A stretch of DNA of 64,000 nt from an uncultured Clostridia bacterium (GCA_944391215.1 CALXSR010000015.1:1-64000), one strand, 5' to 3'. Counted from the first letter of the stretch, positions 34,270 through 43,792 are shown. Notes: a model not told the origin generated them from the letters alone. Numbers and translations: made by a program.

Positions 34270-34297
34270 AAAGCGCCTGCCATAAAGCAGGCGCTTT
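34270..34297. terminator. bidirectional intrinsic terminator
   Basis: AAAGCGCCTGC / GCAGGCGCTTT with loop CATAAA and short flanking A and T tracts. It ends both the DUF378 gene and the phosphotransacylase gene. Confidence 0.88.
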
Positions 34298-34319
34298 CTA
34301 TCTTCTTGCTGGAAAGCTT

Positions 34320-34946
34320 TTATCCTTTTTTTACCACATAAGCTTTGGCGCCATTATTAGTTAAACAGGCATTTGCCTCATCCGTATCCATATGCAAATC
34401 CAAAGCGCAAGCATCGCTTACCCGCACAACTACATCCATCAAACACATTTTTTTCAAACCATAAAAATAAACATCTGCCAAATCCCCATCCTGAAAACCG
34501 CGTTCCGCGCCTTCCTGCAAGCTTAAATGCAAATGCGTTTTTGCTATGATTACCCCTTCTTTTAAAAGGATATAGCCTTTGGGTCCTACTAAAACACAGC
34601 CCGGCGTTCCATCTAAATCACCGGATAACCGTAACGGGGCTTTGATGCCAATTTTTCTGGCATCAGTTTGCGCTAACTCAATTTGTGTTCTACTGCGCAA
34701 TGGTCCCAAAATCCGCATTTTTTCAATACTTCCTTTTGGCCCTACCACATTTACCGTTTCCTCAGCAGCAAATTGCCCAGGCTGGGTTAAATCCTTGATA
34801 GGCGTCAATTCATAACCAGGTCCATATAAAACATCCAAGTCCTCTCTGGTTAAGTGCAAATGTCGATTGGAAATCCCCACCGGTACCAAAAATAAATCAT
34901 TTTCATTCTTAAAATCTATTTGCTCAATATCAATCATTGCCGGCAC
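34320..34946 (-). CDS. phosphate propanoyltransferase (PduL-type phosphotransacylase)
   Basis: Converts acyl-CoA and phosphate to acyl phosphate, for example acetyl- or propionyl-phosphate. About 208 residues: VPVGISNRHLHLTREDLDVLYGPG (metal-binding His), LTPIKDLTQPGQFAAEETV, RILGPLRSRTQIELAQTDARKIGI, PGCVLVGPKG, and a second His pair in AKTHLHLS plus LDLHMDTDEANA. No microcompartment shell genes are near, so this is probably a free fermentation enzyme feeding acetate kinase. The exact start is uncertain: GGAGG stands 2 bases before one ATG and 8 before a GTG, which I use. Confidence 0.92.
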   Translation of the reverse strand: MPAMIDIEQIDFKNENDLFLVPVGISNRHLHLTREDLDVLYGPGYELTPIKDLTQPGQFAAEETVNVVGPKGSIEKMRILGPLRSRTQIELAQTDARKIGIKAPLRLSGDLDGTPGCVLVGPKGYILLKEGVIIAKTHLHLSLQEGAERGFQDGDLADVYFYGLKKMCLMDVVVRVSDACALDLHMDTDEANACLTNNGAKAYVVKKG

Positions 34947-35006
34947 TTTCATTTCCTCCTTTATCCAATAAGACACATTTATTTTACCCTATTATAGCAA
35001 AATTTC

Positions 35007-36518
35007 TCAAAAAGGAAAGCTTTTTTCCTCGTCATTGCAATATTGCAAAAACAATGGAATTTTTGCGCTTTTTACAGTATTTTGCCAATTTTTCGCCAAA
35101 CGATACCTCCAAGTTTCCTTTTGTTGCGGCCATATAGCTATTAGAAAATGGTATAAATATTCATACTTCACTTTTAATTGCGCATTTTTTTGCAGACGGT
35201 TTTTAGTAAAATCAGCAAAAGATTCATAAAAGGCAAAAGAATCCCCATATTGTTCAATGGCAAAAGCCAAAATATCATAAAAACGTTCGCTATTATAATA
35301 TAAATCCAAAATATCAGCAATCCATTCCAGCTTCTGCAGTTCTGCATTGGAAATAGATGGCGTTTCTATAATTTGATAAGGTGGGACGTCGCTATATACC
35401 AAGCCTCTTTGCTGCGCTTCCTGCGCCAAAATACTACCCGGCAATACTTTCAAAAAACCCAGCTGCAAGTGATGCGCGCCCAATGCATAAACATCTCGGA
35501 ATGAATCTGCAAACTGCGCATAGCTTTCTTCCGGCAAACCAGCAATTAAATCTAAATGCAAATGAACTTGGCTATTTTGCAATAAATATTGCATTGCTTG
35601 ACAAATTTTAGGCCAATCCATATGTCGCCTTACGGCCTTTAGGGCAGCTGGGCAAGTGGATTGTATTCCCGCCTCAATTTGCAAAAAACCTTTGGGAGCA
35701 GTACTTAATAAAGCTAACATCTTTTCATCTAACAAATCTGGGGCCATTTCCATATGAAAACAAATACCGGGACGATAATGTTGCAACAAAAAAGTAATGA
35801 TTTCACAGGCTCTATCAACCGGCCAGTTAAAGGTACGATCAACAAATTTTACCGTACGCGCATTCGAATGTAAAATTTGTTTTAAGTCCTCTTTTACAAA
35901 ATCCATACTACGGAGACGCGGTTTTTGACCGGCAGAAGAACAATAGCTACAAGTAAAAGGACATCCCCGGCTGCTCTCATAATATAAAATGTGATGGGCA
36001 AAGTCTTGCAGATTTTCCTCTTCATAAGGAAAAGGCAAGTCATCCATAAGCAATAATGGCGCCGCTATATTATTCTTTATGACTCCTTGCTGACGATAAT
36101 AAAGACCAGGAACTTGTACATAATCCATTCCTTTTGCCCAAGCCTGGTAAAAAAGTGGAAAAACATATTCGCCCTCTCCGCAAAGCACAAAATCAATCAT
36201 CGGATATTCGGTCAACAGATTCCGCGCCTGCCCTTCCGCCTCAGGTCCCCCTAAAACAATCGTTAACTGCGGCGCTTTTTCCTTTAACATAGTAGCTAAA
36301 GATATAATATATTGGCTATTCCAAATATAGCAAGAAAAAGCAATTAACTCCGGTTTAACAGCCAAAATCTCTTCTCGCGTTTCTTCTAATGGCTTATTAA
36401 TACTCCATTGTTGCGTCATTACCGGTATCTTTTGTTCTTTACATGCTTTTTTTATCGCATATTGCGCCAAACAACTATGGCTATAACGGGCATTGACCGC
36501 CACCAATAAACAGGTCAA
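35007..36518 (-). CDS. B12-binding radical SAM protein (DUF4080-type)
   Basis: A 503-residue enzyme. Residues about 1-150 form a cobalamin-binding-like Rossmann domain (VLGGPEAEGQ, VLCGEGEYVF). The radical SAM cluster motif C-x3-C-x2-C is RGCPFTCSYCSSAG (about 190-200). Later comes the barrel with ESYAQFADSFRDVYALGAHHLQLGFLKVLPGS and a DUF4080 tail. Such proteins are annotated with magnesium-protoporphyrin or hopanoid relatives but their substrates are unknown. The cofactor reading rests on domain likeness. It stands alone between the PduL-type gene and degV. Confidence 0.9.
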   Translation of the reverse strand: MTCLLVAVNARYSHSCLAQYAIKKACKEQKIPVMTQQWSINKPLEETREEILAVKPELIAFSCYIWNSQYIISLATMLKEKAPQLTIVLGGPEAEGQARNLLTEYPMIDFVLCGEGEYVFPLFYQAWAKGMDYVQVPGLYYRQQGVIKNNIAAPLLLMDDLPFPYEEENLQDFAHHILYYESSRGCPFTCSYCSSAGQKPRLRSMDFVKEDLKQILHSNARTVKFVDRTFNWPVDRACEIITFLLQHYRPGICFHMEMAPDLLDEKMLALLSTAPKGFLQIEAGIQSTCPAALKAVRRHMDWPKICQAMQYLLQNSQVHLHLDLIAGLPEESYAQFADSFRDVYALGAHHLQLGFLKVLPGSILAQEAQQRGLVYSDVPPYQIIETPSISNAELQKLEWIADILDLYYNSERFYDILAFAIEQYGDSFAFYESFADFTKNRLQKNAQLKVKYEYLYHFLIAIWPQQKETWRYRLAKNWQNTVKSAKIPLFLQYCNDEEKSFPF

Positions 36519-36544
36519 AACAAAAACCTCTTTTCTATTGCATA

Positions 36545-36572
36545 AAAAAACGGCTGCCCGGCGGCAGTCGTT
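36545..36572 (-). terminator. intrinsic terminator after degV
   Basis: Stem ACGGCTGCC / GGCAGTCGT (one mismatch) followed on the minus strand by a T7 run. It starts 5 bases beyond the degV stop. Confidence 0.88.
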
Positions 36573-36577
36573 TTATT

Positions 36578-37450
36578 TTAACGGTCTTCTTTGGTTAAAA
36601 AGAAAAGTCCTAAGGTGCCGGGCCCAACATGAGAACCAATAATAGGGCCAACATAAGAAATATCTACGCTTTCTATATTTAAAGAAGAAGCCATAAACAA
36701 TTCTTTTAAAAACAGGGCGTCCTCTAAACAATCGGCATGCCGGATAAAAATTCTTTGTTTTATGCTATTATCATAAGATTTTTGACATAAATCAAACAAA
36801 ACGCGAATCGCTTTTTTTCGGCTTCTTTCCTTTAAAAAGGGAATCAGCTCCCCTTTTAAATTCATTTTTAAAACTGGTTTAATATTTAACATGGTCCCCA
36901 AAAAAGCTGCAGTGGAACCAATGCGACCGCCGTCCCGTAAAAACATCAAATCGTCAACGGTAAATAAATGTGCACTGCGCCATTTATATGTTTCAACCCA
37001 ATCAACAACTTCTTGCTGCGTTTTGCCCTGTTTTAACAATTCCAACATATAATAAACCAAAAGGCCTTCTCCAGCGGAAGCGCAACGACTGTCTATAATA
37101 CATATTTCAGCCTGCGGATATTCCTCTAAAACCATTTCTTTTGCCAAAATGGCGGATTGATACGTACTGCTTAAAACAGAAGAAAAAGCAAGATATAAAA
37201 TGGGCTTCTCCTCTTTTAAAAGTTCTTTAAAAAACCGGGCATAAGCAACGGAATTGATTTGCGAAGTATGGGAGCGGGAACCATTGCGCAGCTTCTCATA
37301 CAACTCCTGCATGTCAAACACCTGCATAGTATCGATATGTTCCTCTTCATCTAAAAAATATGGAAACGGAATCCAAGGAATTTGTTCCTCCTTTAAATAA
37401 GAAAGCGACAAATCAGTACAACTATCCGTCACCAAAATTGGCATTGTCAT
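36578..37450 (-). CDS. DegV family fatty-acid-binding protein
   Basis: A 290-residue DegV/FakB-type protein that binds a fatty acid for the fatty-acid kinase FakA: ILVTDSCTDLSLSYLKEEQIPWIPF at the start, RSHTSQINSVAYARFFKELLKE (fatty-acid-binding Ser/Thr), AFSSVLSSTYQSAILAKEM and IIDSRCASAGEGLLVYYMLEL. RBS GGAG and a good ATG precede it. fakA is not in the window, as is common for extra DegV paralogues. Confidence 0.9.
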   Translation of the reverse strand: MTMPILVTDSCTDLSLSYLKEEQIPWIPFPYFLDEEEHIDTMQVFDMQELYEKLRNGSRSHTSQINSVAYARFFKELLKEEKPILYLAFSSVLSSTYQSAILAKEMVLEEYPQAEICIIDSRCASAGEGLLVYYMLELLKQGKTQQEVVDWVETYKWRSAHLFTVDDLMFLRDGGRIGSTAAFLGTMLNIKPVLKMNLKGELIPFLKERSRKKAIRVLFDLCQKSYDNSIKQRIFIRHADCLEDALFLKELFMASSLNIESVDISYVGPIIGSHVGPGTLGLFFLTKEDR

Positions 37451-37546
37451 ATATTATCTCCTTTATTTTGCAATCAGCTTACTGACAAAAACATCCCTTA
37501 GTTAAATTATAACAAGCAACCCCATCGCTTGTAAACCAAAAAGCAA

Positions 37547-37572
37547 GGAAACCCGGACAAATCCGGGTTTCC
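37547..37572 (-). terminator. intrinsic terminator after the thiN-linked gene
   Basis: Ten-base stem GGAAACCCGG / CCGGGTTTCC with loop ACAAAT, followed on the minus strand by TTGCTTTTTGG. It lies just beyond the stop at 37574. Confidence 0.75.
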
Positions 37573-37573
37573 G

Positions 37574-38059
37574 TTAACGATTCGGATCTTCTGCCGCTTT
37601 CAGTACGCTTGCAGAAGGTTCTAATTGCTCGCGCAAACAAGATAATTGTTCAATTAATTTCCATTTCGTTCCCATATTTCTTTTGTTTTCCGGCAACAAA
37701 GACAGCAATTTCCCATAATAATCCAAAGCTGCTACGCGCTCATCAAAATCATATAAAATACGGACGTCTTTTTCTTCTTTCTGAATATATTCTATCACGG
37801 AACCCAAACAAATATCAATTTGCAATTCTAATTCTGTAATTGGTAAAGTAACCGTATAAAAACTTTCCAATAGTTGTAAGGATTCCCCCAAGGGAGGAAT
37901 TGTATAAGAAATATTTCTTTTTTTAACAGGAGAGCAAAACGCCTCTTCCTGGGTTAATTCCTGTAAAAGGCCCCAAAAAAGATGACTGCTTTCAGCCCCT
38001 GTTTGCTCCTGTTTCAAATATTTTTGCAATTCTTTACTTAACTTTTTATCTTCGTCCAT
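37574..38059 (-). CDS. hypothetical protein, 161 residues
   Basis: No family recognised. It is acidic at the N-terminus (MDEDKKLSKELQKYL), mostly helical in appearance, with a Leu-rich middle (PPLGESLQLLESFYTVTLPITELELQIDICLGSVIEYIQ) and a C-terminus rich in Leu and Glu (LIEQLSCLREQLEP). No membrane segment, signal peptide or Cys cluster. It follows thiN by 8 bases and ends at a terminator, so it is part of that transcription unit. Confidence 0.7.
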   Translation of the reverse strand: MDEDKKLSKELQKYLKQEQTGAESSHLFWGLLQELTQEEAFCSPVKKRNISYTIPPLGESLQLLESFYTVTLPITELELQIDICLGSVIEYIQKEEKDVRILYDFDERVAALDYYGKLLSLLPENKRNMGTKWKLIEQLSCLREQLEPSASVLKAAEDPNR

Positions 38060-38067
38060 ATTCTTTC

Positions 38068-38736
38068 CTATCCCATCTTTGGCTCCTTAAAATAATGGAT
38101 CACCAATAGGACCCCTTTTTTATGACTTATTTTTACTATATTTTCTCGGAAGACATTGCTAATTCCTCTCGAAGATCCAAATTTTAAACTTTCTTCTTGT
38201 AATAAATATTTTGTATTTTCCAAGGTAATCTGCGATACCTCTCTGCTTAATGGTAACAAACTCAGCAAATCTCCTTTTTGCCCATTTAAAACAATTTCCC
38301 CAGGCAATCTGTAATAGCCTTGCCAATTTTCGCCAATTAAAGTGAAAGAAATTGCCTTTTCTGCTTTTTCCAACAATGGCACAGGCAAATAAAGATTTGC
38401 TAAACTATGATCTATTCTATTTCCCGTAGCTGCCAATAAAACAATATCAGCAGCCCCTAAACGGCAAGCGACTTCAATTGCAAAAGCACTGTCGGTAAAA
38501 TCTTTCTCGCAAGGAACCGTTAAAAAGACCGCATCCCTCTGCTCAAAATACTTTTTACTTTCCTCCGGCAACGAATCCATATCGCCTACAATATAATGCG
38601 GGCAAAAACCCATTTGTTGCGCATAAACCGCTCCGGAATCCGCTCCAATAATATAATCCGCTTCCTGTAAAGCAACTTTGGCTTTTTCATTTTCTTTAAA
38701 ACAACCGCCGCATAAAATAACCGCTTTTTTTCCCAT
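38068..38736 (-). CDS. thiN: thiamine pyrophosphokinase
   Basis: Makes thiamine pyrophosphate from thiamine and ATP. The 222 residues show AVILCGGCFKENEKAKVALQEADYIIGADSGAVYAQQMGFCPHYIVGDMDS (the GDxD-type substrate motif), DFTDSAFAIEVACRLGAADIVLLAATGNRIDHSLANLYL (catalytic RxDH-like motif) and a late ISHKKGVLLVIHYF. Thiamine salvage rather than full synthesis is suggested, as no other thi genes are near. Confidence 0.93.
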   Translation of the reverse strand: MGKKAVILCGGCFKENEKAKVALQEADYIIGADSGAVYAQQMGFCPHYIVGDMDSLPEESKKYFEQRDAVFLTVPCEKDFTDSAFAIEVACRLGAADIVLLAATGNRIDHSLANLYLPVPLLEKAEKAISFTLIGENWQGYYRLPGEIVLNGQKGDLLSLLPLSREVSQITLENTKYLLQEESLKFGSSRGISNVFRENIVKISHKKGVLLVIHYFKEPKMG

Positions 38737-38809
38737 TTTGCCCCTCTTATCATGATAAAATTACTTTTTTAATTTCAGATATCGTTACTATGATCATAAC
38801 ATAAAATAT

Positions 38810-39892
38810 TCACCAAGCAAAATTACCATATAAAACTTGTTGCATTGTATTCTCTTGCCAATCGTACAAACGGATTTCCGGAATATCCCAAGTAATATTG
38901 CGCAAAGCAATTTCGTAGGTTCCATCCTGGTCAAAATCATAACAACCTAAAAAACGAATATTAGTACAACTTTCAATGCCTAAAAACACCCAGTCTTTTG
39001 TAAATTCCTCTAAACTTTTACCATCTCGATAGTGCTCAAATAAATCCCGTAAAAAATATTGTTTATGATATAAAGGAATCACTTGTTCTCCTTTTACCAA
39101 CAAAGCGGTACAATAGGTCCCAGTGTCTTCTTTGGTAATATCCTCTACAGCAATGAGCGGATAACCGTCTTCCCCATTCGGCGTATTGGCCAAAATAATT
39201 TTTTCTTCTATCCCATCGTCGTCTAAATCAATTACCACTACCGATAAAATATGGGCAACGCTGCCCGTTAACCCGTTTGCATCCAAAAAGGTACGAACAA
39301 TTTCTTCTTCCTCAGTTGAAAAATCTTCTTTTATTATCATTTGCTTTGGTAAAGGATTTTGGCTCATATTCGTAGCCATAATAGGAGACATTTCCCGGTC
39401 GTCCACATAAAAATGCATATAAAAATGATCCAAAGGAACTTCTTTTTCTAAAATATCCTGACTCATTTCTTTGAAAGGTAAATTAAAATAAAGCAATGCA
39501 TTGCCATATTCTTGATCTTTTCCTTCCATATAATAAGGCGCAAAAATACTGTTGCCATCTTTATCCAACCACTGGTCGTCAGTATATAATTCTGGATGCC
39601 ATATTAACCGATTGCTTACCGCTATTTGTTTTTCCATATCGTATAAATAATATTGCGGCACGCTGAACAAAGAAGATAGCGGCATGGATTGCGCCTTTTG
39701 GTTGGCAGACTCTTTTTCCGGATCACCTACAAAACTATGCCAGGCAGAATCTTCATAGTAGCCCAATAAATTTCCCTCTAAAATAACATAAACAGGCTCT
39801 GCATTTGCTTGCGGTTCTTGTTTTTGTCCGCATGCCACCAAAAGGCAGGCCAATATGCAAAAAGAAAGCATTCCTAATAATCTTTTTTTCAT
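38810..39892 (-). CDS. secreted lipoprotein with calcium-loop-like repeats
   Basis: A 360-residue protein with signal peptide and lipobox LVAC (Cys about 21). Two loops, VVIDLDDDGIEEKIIL (about 225) and YDFDQDGTYEIAL (about 330), have the D-x-D-x-D-G pattern of FG-GAP or dockerin-like calcium sites; the rest is rich in Tyr and acidic residues. No enzyme motif recognised. RBS AGGAGG precedes the ATG. It is transcribed alone. Function unknown, probably at the cell surface. Confidence 0.65.
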   Translation of the reverse strand: MKKRLLGMLSFCILACLLVACGQKQEPQANAEPVYVILEGNLLGYYEDSAWHSFVGDPEKESANQKAQSMPLSSLFSVPQYYLYDMEKQIAVSNRLIWHPELYTDDQWLDKDGNSIFAPYYMEGKDQEYGNALLYFNLPFKEMSQDILEKEVPLDHFYMHFYVDDREMSPIMATNMSQNPLPKQMIIKEDFSTEEEEIVRTFLDANGLTGSVAHILSVVVIDLDDDGIEEKIILANTPNGEDGYPLIAVEDITKEDTGTYCTALLVKGEQVIPLYHKQYFLRDLFEHYRDGKSLEEFTKDWVFLGIESCTNIRFLGCYDFDQDGTYEIALRNITWDIPEIRLYDWQENTMQQVLYGNFAW

Positions 39893-39960
39893 TGTAAATC
39901 CTCCTATTTATTTCATTGACGCAAAAAAGGGGCAGAAAGTTACAAAAAACAAGAGAAGAA

Positions 39961-39986
39961 AAAGAAAGTAGCAAGCTACTTTCTTT
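39961..39986 (-). terminator. intrinsic terminator after the DcuC-like gene
   Basis: AAAGAAAGTAGC / GCTACTTTCTTT with a two-base AA spacer. On the minus strand it lies 60 bases beyond the carrier's stop and just upstream of the lipoprotein gene. Confidence 0.8.
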
Positions 39987-40047
39987 TTCTTTCTTCTTAT
40001 AAAATATAGAATAAAATATCTAAAACATTCCGTTTCCACCAAATTTT

Positions 40048-41304
40048 TTATAAATACAAGAAAACAATCATCCCCACAATACAAGCCAGTATGCCAGGCC
40101 CTAGCGTTCTTTTGGTCAATTCCATAGGACTCACCTTCACCAAACCGGCCGTTAAAACCGTAATACCGGAAACAGGAGAAAGCTCCCGCCCTAAACTAGC
40201 AGTTAAAAAGGCCAAAGAACCAATTCCTTGGGCGCTCATGCCAAATTCTGCGGCATAGGGGGTAATGGAGGTATTAAAAGCCAAGGTAGGCGCATCTCCA
40301 GAACCAGAGATAATACCAATCAATAATGGCCCAAAAGTAGCCGCTATCGCAGCAATAGAGCTGGAATTTTTCATTACTTCAATTAAAGCATTCGTTACCC
40401 CAATTGCTTCCATACCAGCGGTAAAGGCGGTAGCCGTACCAATAATGGTTACCACGTCACGTACCCCCACGCCAATCCCTTCACAAAAGGAGCGTACCAT
40501 ATCCGCTGGATTTTGACGGACACAAATCATGGTCACAATCAAACAAATCAACATAGCCTGCGGCACTGATAGGGCCGGGAGTAAATGCACTTGCGGAATG
40601 CCAAGCATAATTAAAATAATAGGCAAAACAGGCATAAGTGCTTTTAAATAATTTACTTTAGAAAAATCAACTTCTTCCAAGCTCTCCTGGGCAACATATC
40701 CCCGATCTTCTTTCATAAATCTAGCTAGAAGCATACAAGCAATGGTCATAATCACCAAAACAATCAAACCGGGCACCAAATTTTCTGCAACCAAAATGGA
40801 AACTTCTTTGCCGCAAATTTCAGCTACCAAAGCATTATGCCCAGAACCGACGCTAAAGAAATTCCCCCAACCGCCTAAAAGCAAAACGCTGCCAATCGCC
40901 CCTGGGTGAAACCCCGCTTTCAGCATAACATTAATCAACACCGGTCCAATCGCCGCTACCGCTCCAGTAGGACTTACCAAAGCCATACCCACAATCATAG
41001 TAATAAAAATACCGCCTGGTATCATTAAAAAGCGGGCTTTTGACACAAACTTAAGTAAAAAACGAGCTAAATGCGCATCACAACCAGTCATTTTCATAAC
41101 AAAAGCATAACCCATTGCCGTCATAATAATAGGAACCAAAAAACTGTTGACCAAATAGCCGGTAAATTTGTCAAAAGCCAATAAAAACTGCCCTGAAATA
41201 CAGCACATTAACAGTCCGGAGGCAAAAAGGACCATTCTTACCTCATATTTCTTTAAAATGGCCACAAATGTCAGAAGAATAATGATAACACCTATCCATA
41301 CCAT
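40048..41304 (-). CDS. anaerobic C4-dicarboxylate carrier (DcuC family)
   Basis: A 418-residue inner-membrane carrier with about 12 predicted helices. The first segment VWIGVIIILLTFVAIL, a MVGMALVSPTGAVAAIGPVLINVMLKAGF block, an internal GSGDAPTLAFNTSITPYAAEFGMSAQGIGSLAFLTASLGRELSPVSGITVLTAGLVKVSPMELTKRTLGPGI block and the terminal GMIVFLYL match the DcuC/TTT-type family. Members exchange succinate, fumarate or malate in fermenting cells. Single gene with RBS GGAGG and its own terminator. Substrate is inferred from family. Confidence 0.88.
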   Translation of the reverse strand: MVWIGVIIILLTFVAILKKYEVRMVLFASGLLMCCISGQFLLAFDKFTGYLVNSFLVPIIMTAMGYAFVMKMTGCDAHLARFLLKFVSKARFLMIPGGIFITMIVGMALVSPTGAVAAIGPVLINVMLKAGFHPGAIGSVLLLGGWGNFFSVGSGHNALVAEICGKEVSILVAENLVPGLIVLVIMTIACMLLARFMKEDRGYVAQESLEEVDFSKVNYLKALMPVLPIILIMLGIPQVHLLPALSVPQAMLICLIVTMICVRQNPADMVRSFCEGIGVGVRDVVTIIGTATAFTAGMEAIGVTNALIEVMKNSSSIAAIAATFGPLLIGIISGSGDAPTLAFNTSITPYAAEFGMSAQGIGSLAFLTASLGRELSPVSGITVLTAGLVKVSPMELTKRTLGPGILACIVGMIVFLYL

Positions 41305-41453
41305 AACTTTTCCTCCTTTATCTCATTTTATTTGGGATAAAATCTAAGTGGTCATGGATCATGTTAAATTATCTGACAATTTATATGCCAATCAATTAAA
41401 AAATAGCACAATTTTACAGAATAATCAATATTTTTATTAAGATAAAATAAAAA

Positions 41454-41469
41454 AGGCCCGTTAGGGCCT
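41454..41469 (-). terminator. intrinsic terminator after nfnB
   Basis: Stem AGGCCC / GGGCCT with loop GTTA, followed on the minus strand by TTTTTTATTTT. It ends the nfnAB unit. Confidence 0.85.
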
Positions 41470-41485
41470 CTGAAAAGTTTTTAAC

Positions 41486-42874
41486 TTATTTTTGGCGGAT
41501 AAAGGTATCGATAGCCTTGGCTGCATTTTTCCCCGCACCCATGGCTAAAATCACCGTGGCCGCTCCGGTTACAGCATCCCCGCCGGCAAAAACACCGGAA
41601 CGCGATGTTTGCCCGCAATCTCCCGCTGTGATAATGCAACCTTTGGCATTGGTATCCAATCCTTTTGTGGTGTTTCTTAACAATGGATTGGGAGAAGTAC
41701 CAATAGACATAATAACACAATCCACATCTAAAACAAATTCCGAGTTTTCTTTCACAACCGGCCGTCTTCTACCAGAAGCATCCGGTTCACCCAATTCCAT
41801 CTGCACACATTCCATGCCGCATACAAATTGATTTTCATCGGTTAAAATACGCGTCGGGTTCGTCAATACATGCAAAAGAATTCCTTCCTCCTTGGCATGT
41901 TCAATTTCTTCCAACCGAGCCGGCATTTCCGCTTCACCCCGCCGATAAACAATAAATACCTGTTCCGCCCCTAATCGCTTAGCACAGCGGGCAGCGTCCA
42001 TCGCCACATTACCGCCGCCGACTACCGCCACCTTTTTCGCTTGCATAATAGGCGTATCGCTGTCTTCTTCATAAGCTTTCATTAAATTAACCCGCGTTAA
42101 AAATTCATTTGCGGAATAAACTCCCTTAGCATTTTCTCCAGGAATATTCATAAAACGCGGCAACCCAGCGCCGGAACCAATAAAAACCGCTTCAAACCCA
42201 TCGTCAAACAAATCATCCACGGAAAGCACCCGGCCAATGACCATATTCGTTTGAATTGTAACACCCAGTTCTTTTAAATTATCTACTTCTTGGCGCACAA
42301 TTTCTTTCGGCAAACGAAATTGCGGAATGCCATAGCTTAACACGCCGCCCGCTAAATGCAATGCCTCAAAAACAGTGACCTGATAACCCATTTTCGCCAA
42401 ATCTCCGGCGCAAGTTAAACCGGCAGGCCCAGCGCCAATCACCGCTACTTTGTGACCATTATTTTGAGGGATATCTGCTTTTTTCTTGCTGTTTTGCATA
42501 TGATAATCGGCCACAAAACGTTCCAAACGACCGATTGCAACCGGCTCTCCCTTTACGCCACGAATACATTTGGCTTCACACTGACTTTCTTGCGGGCAAA
42601 CCCGACCGCAAACAGCCGGTAGGGAACTGGATTTGCTTAAAACAGCATAGGAACCTTCCCAGTCTTCTTCTTTTATTTTCTCAATAAAAGAAGGAATATC
42701 GATAGAAACCGGGCAACCAGCTACACAAGGTTTATTTTTACAATGCAAACAACGATTGGCTTCGTCAATCGCCTGCTCCTTACGATAACCCAAAGCAACT
42801 TCCTGAAAATTATGGCTGCGCTCTACATGGTCTTGTACAGGCATTGGATTTTTTTGCAAAGACATATTTGGCAT
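41486..42874 (-). CDS. NfnB/GltA-type FAD- and Fe-S-containing oxidoreductase subunit
   Basis: A 462-residue protein with N-terminal Fe-S cysteines (CLHCKNKPCVAGCPV and CGRVCPQESQCEAKC, residues about 43-105) and two dinucleotide-binding domains: VAVIGAGPAGLTCAGDLAKMGYQVTVFEA (FAD) and KVAVVGGGNVAMDAARCAKRLG (NADPH). With the next gene it forms the NADH-dependent ferredoxin:NADP oxidoreductase (Nfn) complex that couples NADH, NADPH and ferredoxin by electron bifurcation. Databases often call it homotetrameric GltA, but there is no large glutamate synthase subunit here. The start follows the stop of the upstream gene directly. Confidence 0.92.
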   Translation of the reverse strand: MPNMSLQKNPMPVQDHVERSHNFQEVALGYRKEQAIDEANRCLHCKNKPCVAGCPVSIDIPSFIEKIKEEDWEGSYAVLSKSSSLPAVCGRVCPQESQCEAKCIRGVKGEPVAIGRLERFVADYHMQNSKKKADIPQNNGHKVAVIGAGPAGLTCAGDLAKMGYQVTVFEALHLAGGVLSYGIPQFRLPKEIVRQEVDNLKELGVTIQTNMVIGRVLSVDDLFDDGFEAVFIGSGAGLPRFMNIPGENAKGVYSANEFLTRVNLMKAYEEDSDTPIMQAKKVAVVGGGNVAMDAARCAKRLGAEQVFIVYRRGEAEMPARLEEIEHAKEEGILLHVLTNPTRILTDENQFVCGMECVQMELGEPDASGRRRPVVKENSEFVLDVDCVIMSIGTSPNPLLRNTTKGLDTNAKGCIITAGDCGQTSRSGVFAGGDAVTGAATVILAMGAGKNAAKAIDTFIRQK

Positions 42875-43714
42875 TTAGCGCACCCCCTTAAACAAATTAC
42901 AAGTCTCTTCGTTCCGTTGTCTTTCAAAATCGCGATACATAGTGGAACGTTGCATTGCTTCATCAAAGTCAACCAAATGGCCGTCAAAATCCGGGCCATC
43001 CACACAAGCAAATTTGGTTTCGCCACCAACCGTTAACCGGCAGCAACCACACATGCCAGTTCCATCTATCATAATAGGATTCATACTAACCATTGTTTTA
43101 ATCCCATATTCTTTGGTTAGTTTACAAACAAATTTCATCATAATCAAAGGACCAATGGCAATCACCTCATCATAAGTTTCCCCTTGATCCAATAATTCTT
43201 TTAGTTGATCTGTCACCAATCCTTTTTTACCATAAGAACCATCGTCCGTCACTACAAATAACTGATCGCTGGCCTTTTGAAACGCTTCTTCCAAAATCAA
43301 AAGACCTTTATTCCGGAAACCGACAATTGCGTGCACCGTTGTTCCCTGCTGATGCAACTTTTTCGCAATCGGATAAGCGATTGCACAACCAACGCCTCCG
43401 CCAATTACGGCAACTTTTTTTAGCCCTTCCGTATGGGAAGGAATCCCCAAAGGCCCCACAAAATCAGCTAAATGATCGCCGACTTGCAATTGATTTAATT
43501 TATTGGTAGTAGCCCCAACAATTTGAAAAATAATCGTGACCAATCCTTTTTCACGATCAAAATCGGCAATCGTCAAGGGAATACGCTCCCCTTTTTCATC
43601 CACTCTTAAAATAATAAATTGACCCGGTTCGGCCTTTTTGGCAATCAGCGGCGCCTGAATTTCCATCAAAGTAACCGTTTCGTTCAATTCTTGTTTTTTT
43701 ACGATTTCAAACAT
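42875..43714 (-). CDS. NfnA-type ferredoxin-NADP+ reductase subunit
   Basis: A 279-residue flavoprotein of the ferredoxin reductase group (sulfide dehydrogenase beta/SudB/NfnA). It has MFEIVKKQELNETVTLMEIQAPLIAKKAEPGQFIILRVDEKGERIPL (FAD site), VGPLGIPSHTEGLKKVAVIGGGVGCAIAYPIAK (NAD(P)-binding) and a C-terminal Cys motif (GTGMCGCCRLTVGGETKFACVDGPDFDGHLVDF) binding 2Fe-2S. I place the start at the ATG ending at 43714 after GGGAGG; a longer frame to 43942 is not family-like. The pair NfnA-NfnB is transcribed from a promoter about 50 bases upstream. Confidence 0.92.
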   Translation of the reverse strand: MFEIVKKQELNETVTLMEIQAPLIAKKAEPGQFIILRVDEKGERIPLTIADFDREKGLVTIIFQIVGATTNKLNQLQVGDHLADFVGPLGIPSHTEGLKKVAVIGGGVGCAIAYPIAKKLHQQGTTVHAIVGFRNKGLLILEEAFQKASDQLFVVTDDGSYGKKGLVTDQLKELLDQGETYDEVIAIGPLIMMKFVCKLTKEYGIKTMVSMNPIMIDGTGMCGCCRLTVGGETKFACVDGPDFDGHLVDFDEAMQRSTMYRDFERQRNEETCNLFKGVR

Positions 43715-43763
43715 GTTGCAACCTCCCCTTGCTATTTCCAGAATCCATAGCACAAACATAATA

Positions 43764-43792
43764 AGCATACCATTTTCCGTAAAAAAGAGCAA
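43764..43792 (-). promoter_or_regulatory. promoter of the nfnAB unit
   Basis: TTGCTC (43787-43792) and TATGCT (43764-43769) are 17 bases apart on the minus strand, about 50 bases before the nfnA ATG. Confidence 0.6.

Noticed and set aside
34320-34946. Bacterial microcompartment (pdu/eut) locus
   Set aside because: Only a PduL-type enzyme is present, with no shell proteins or aldehyde dehydrogenase nearby.
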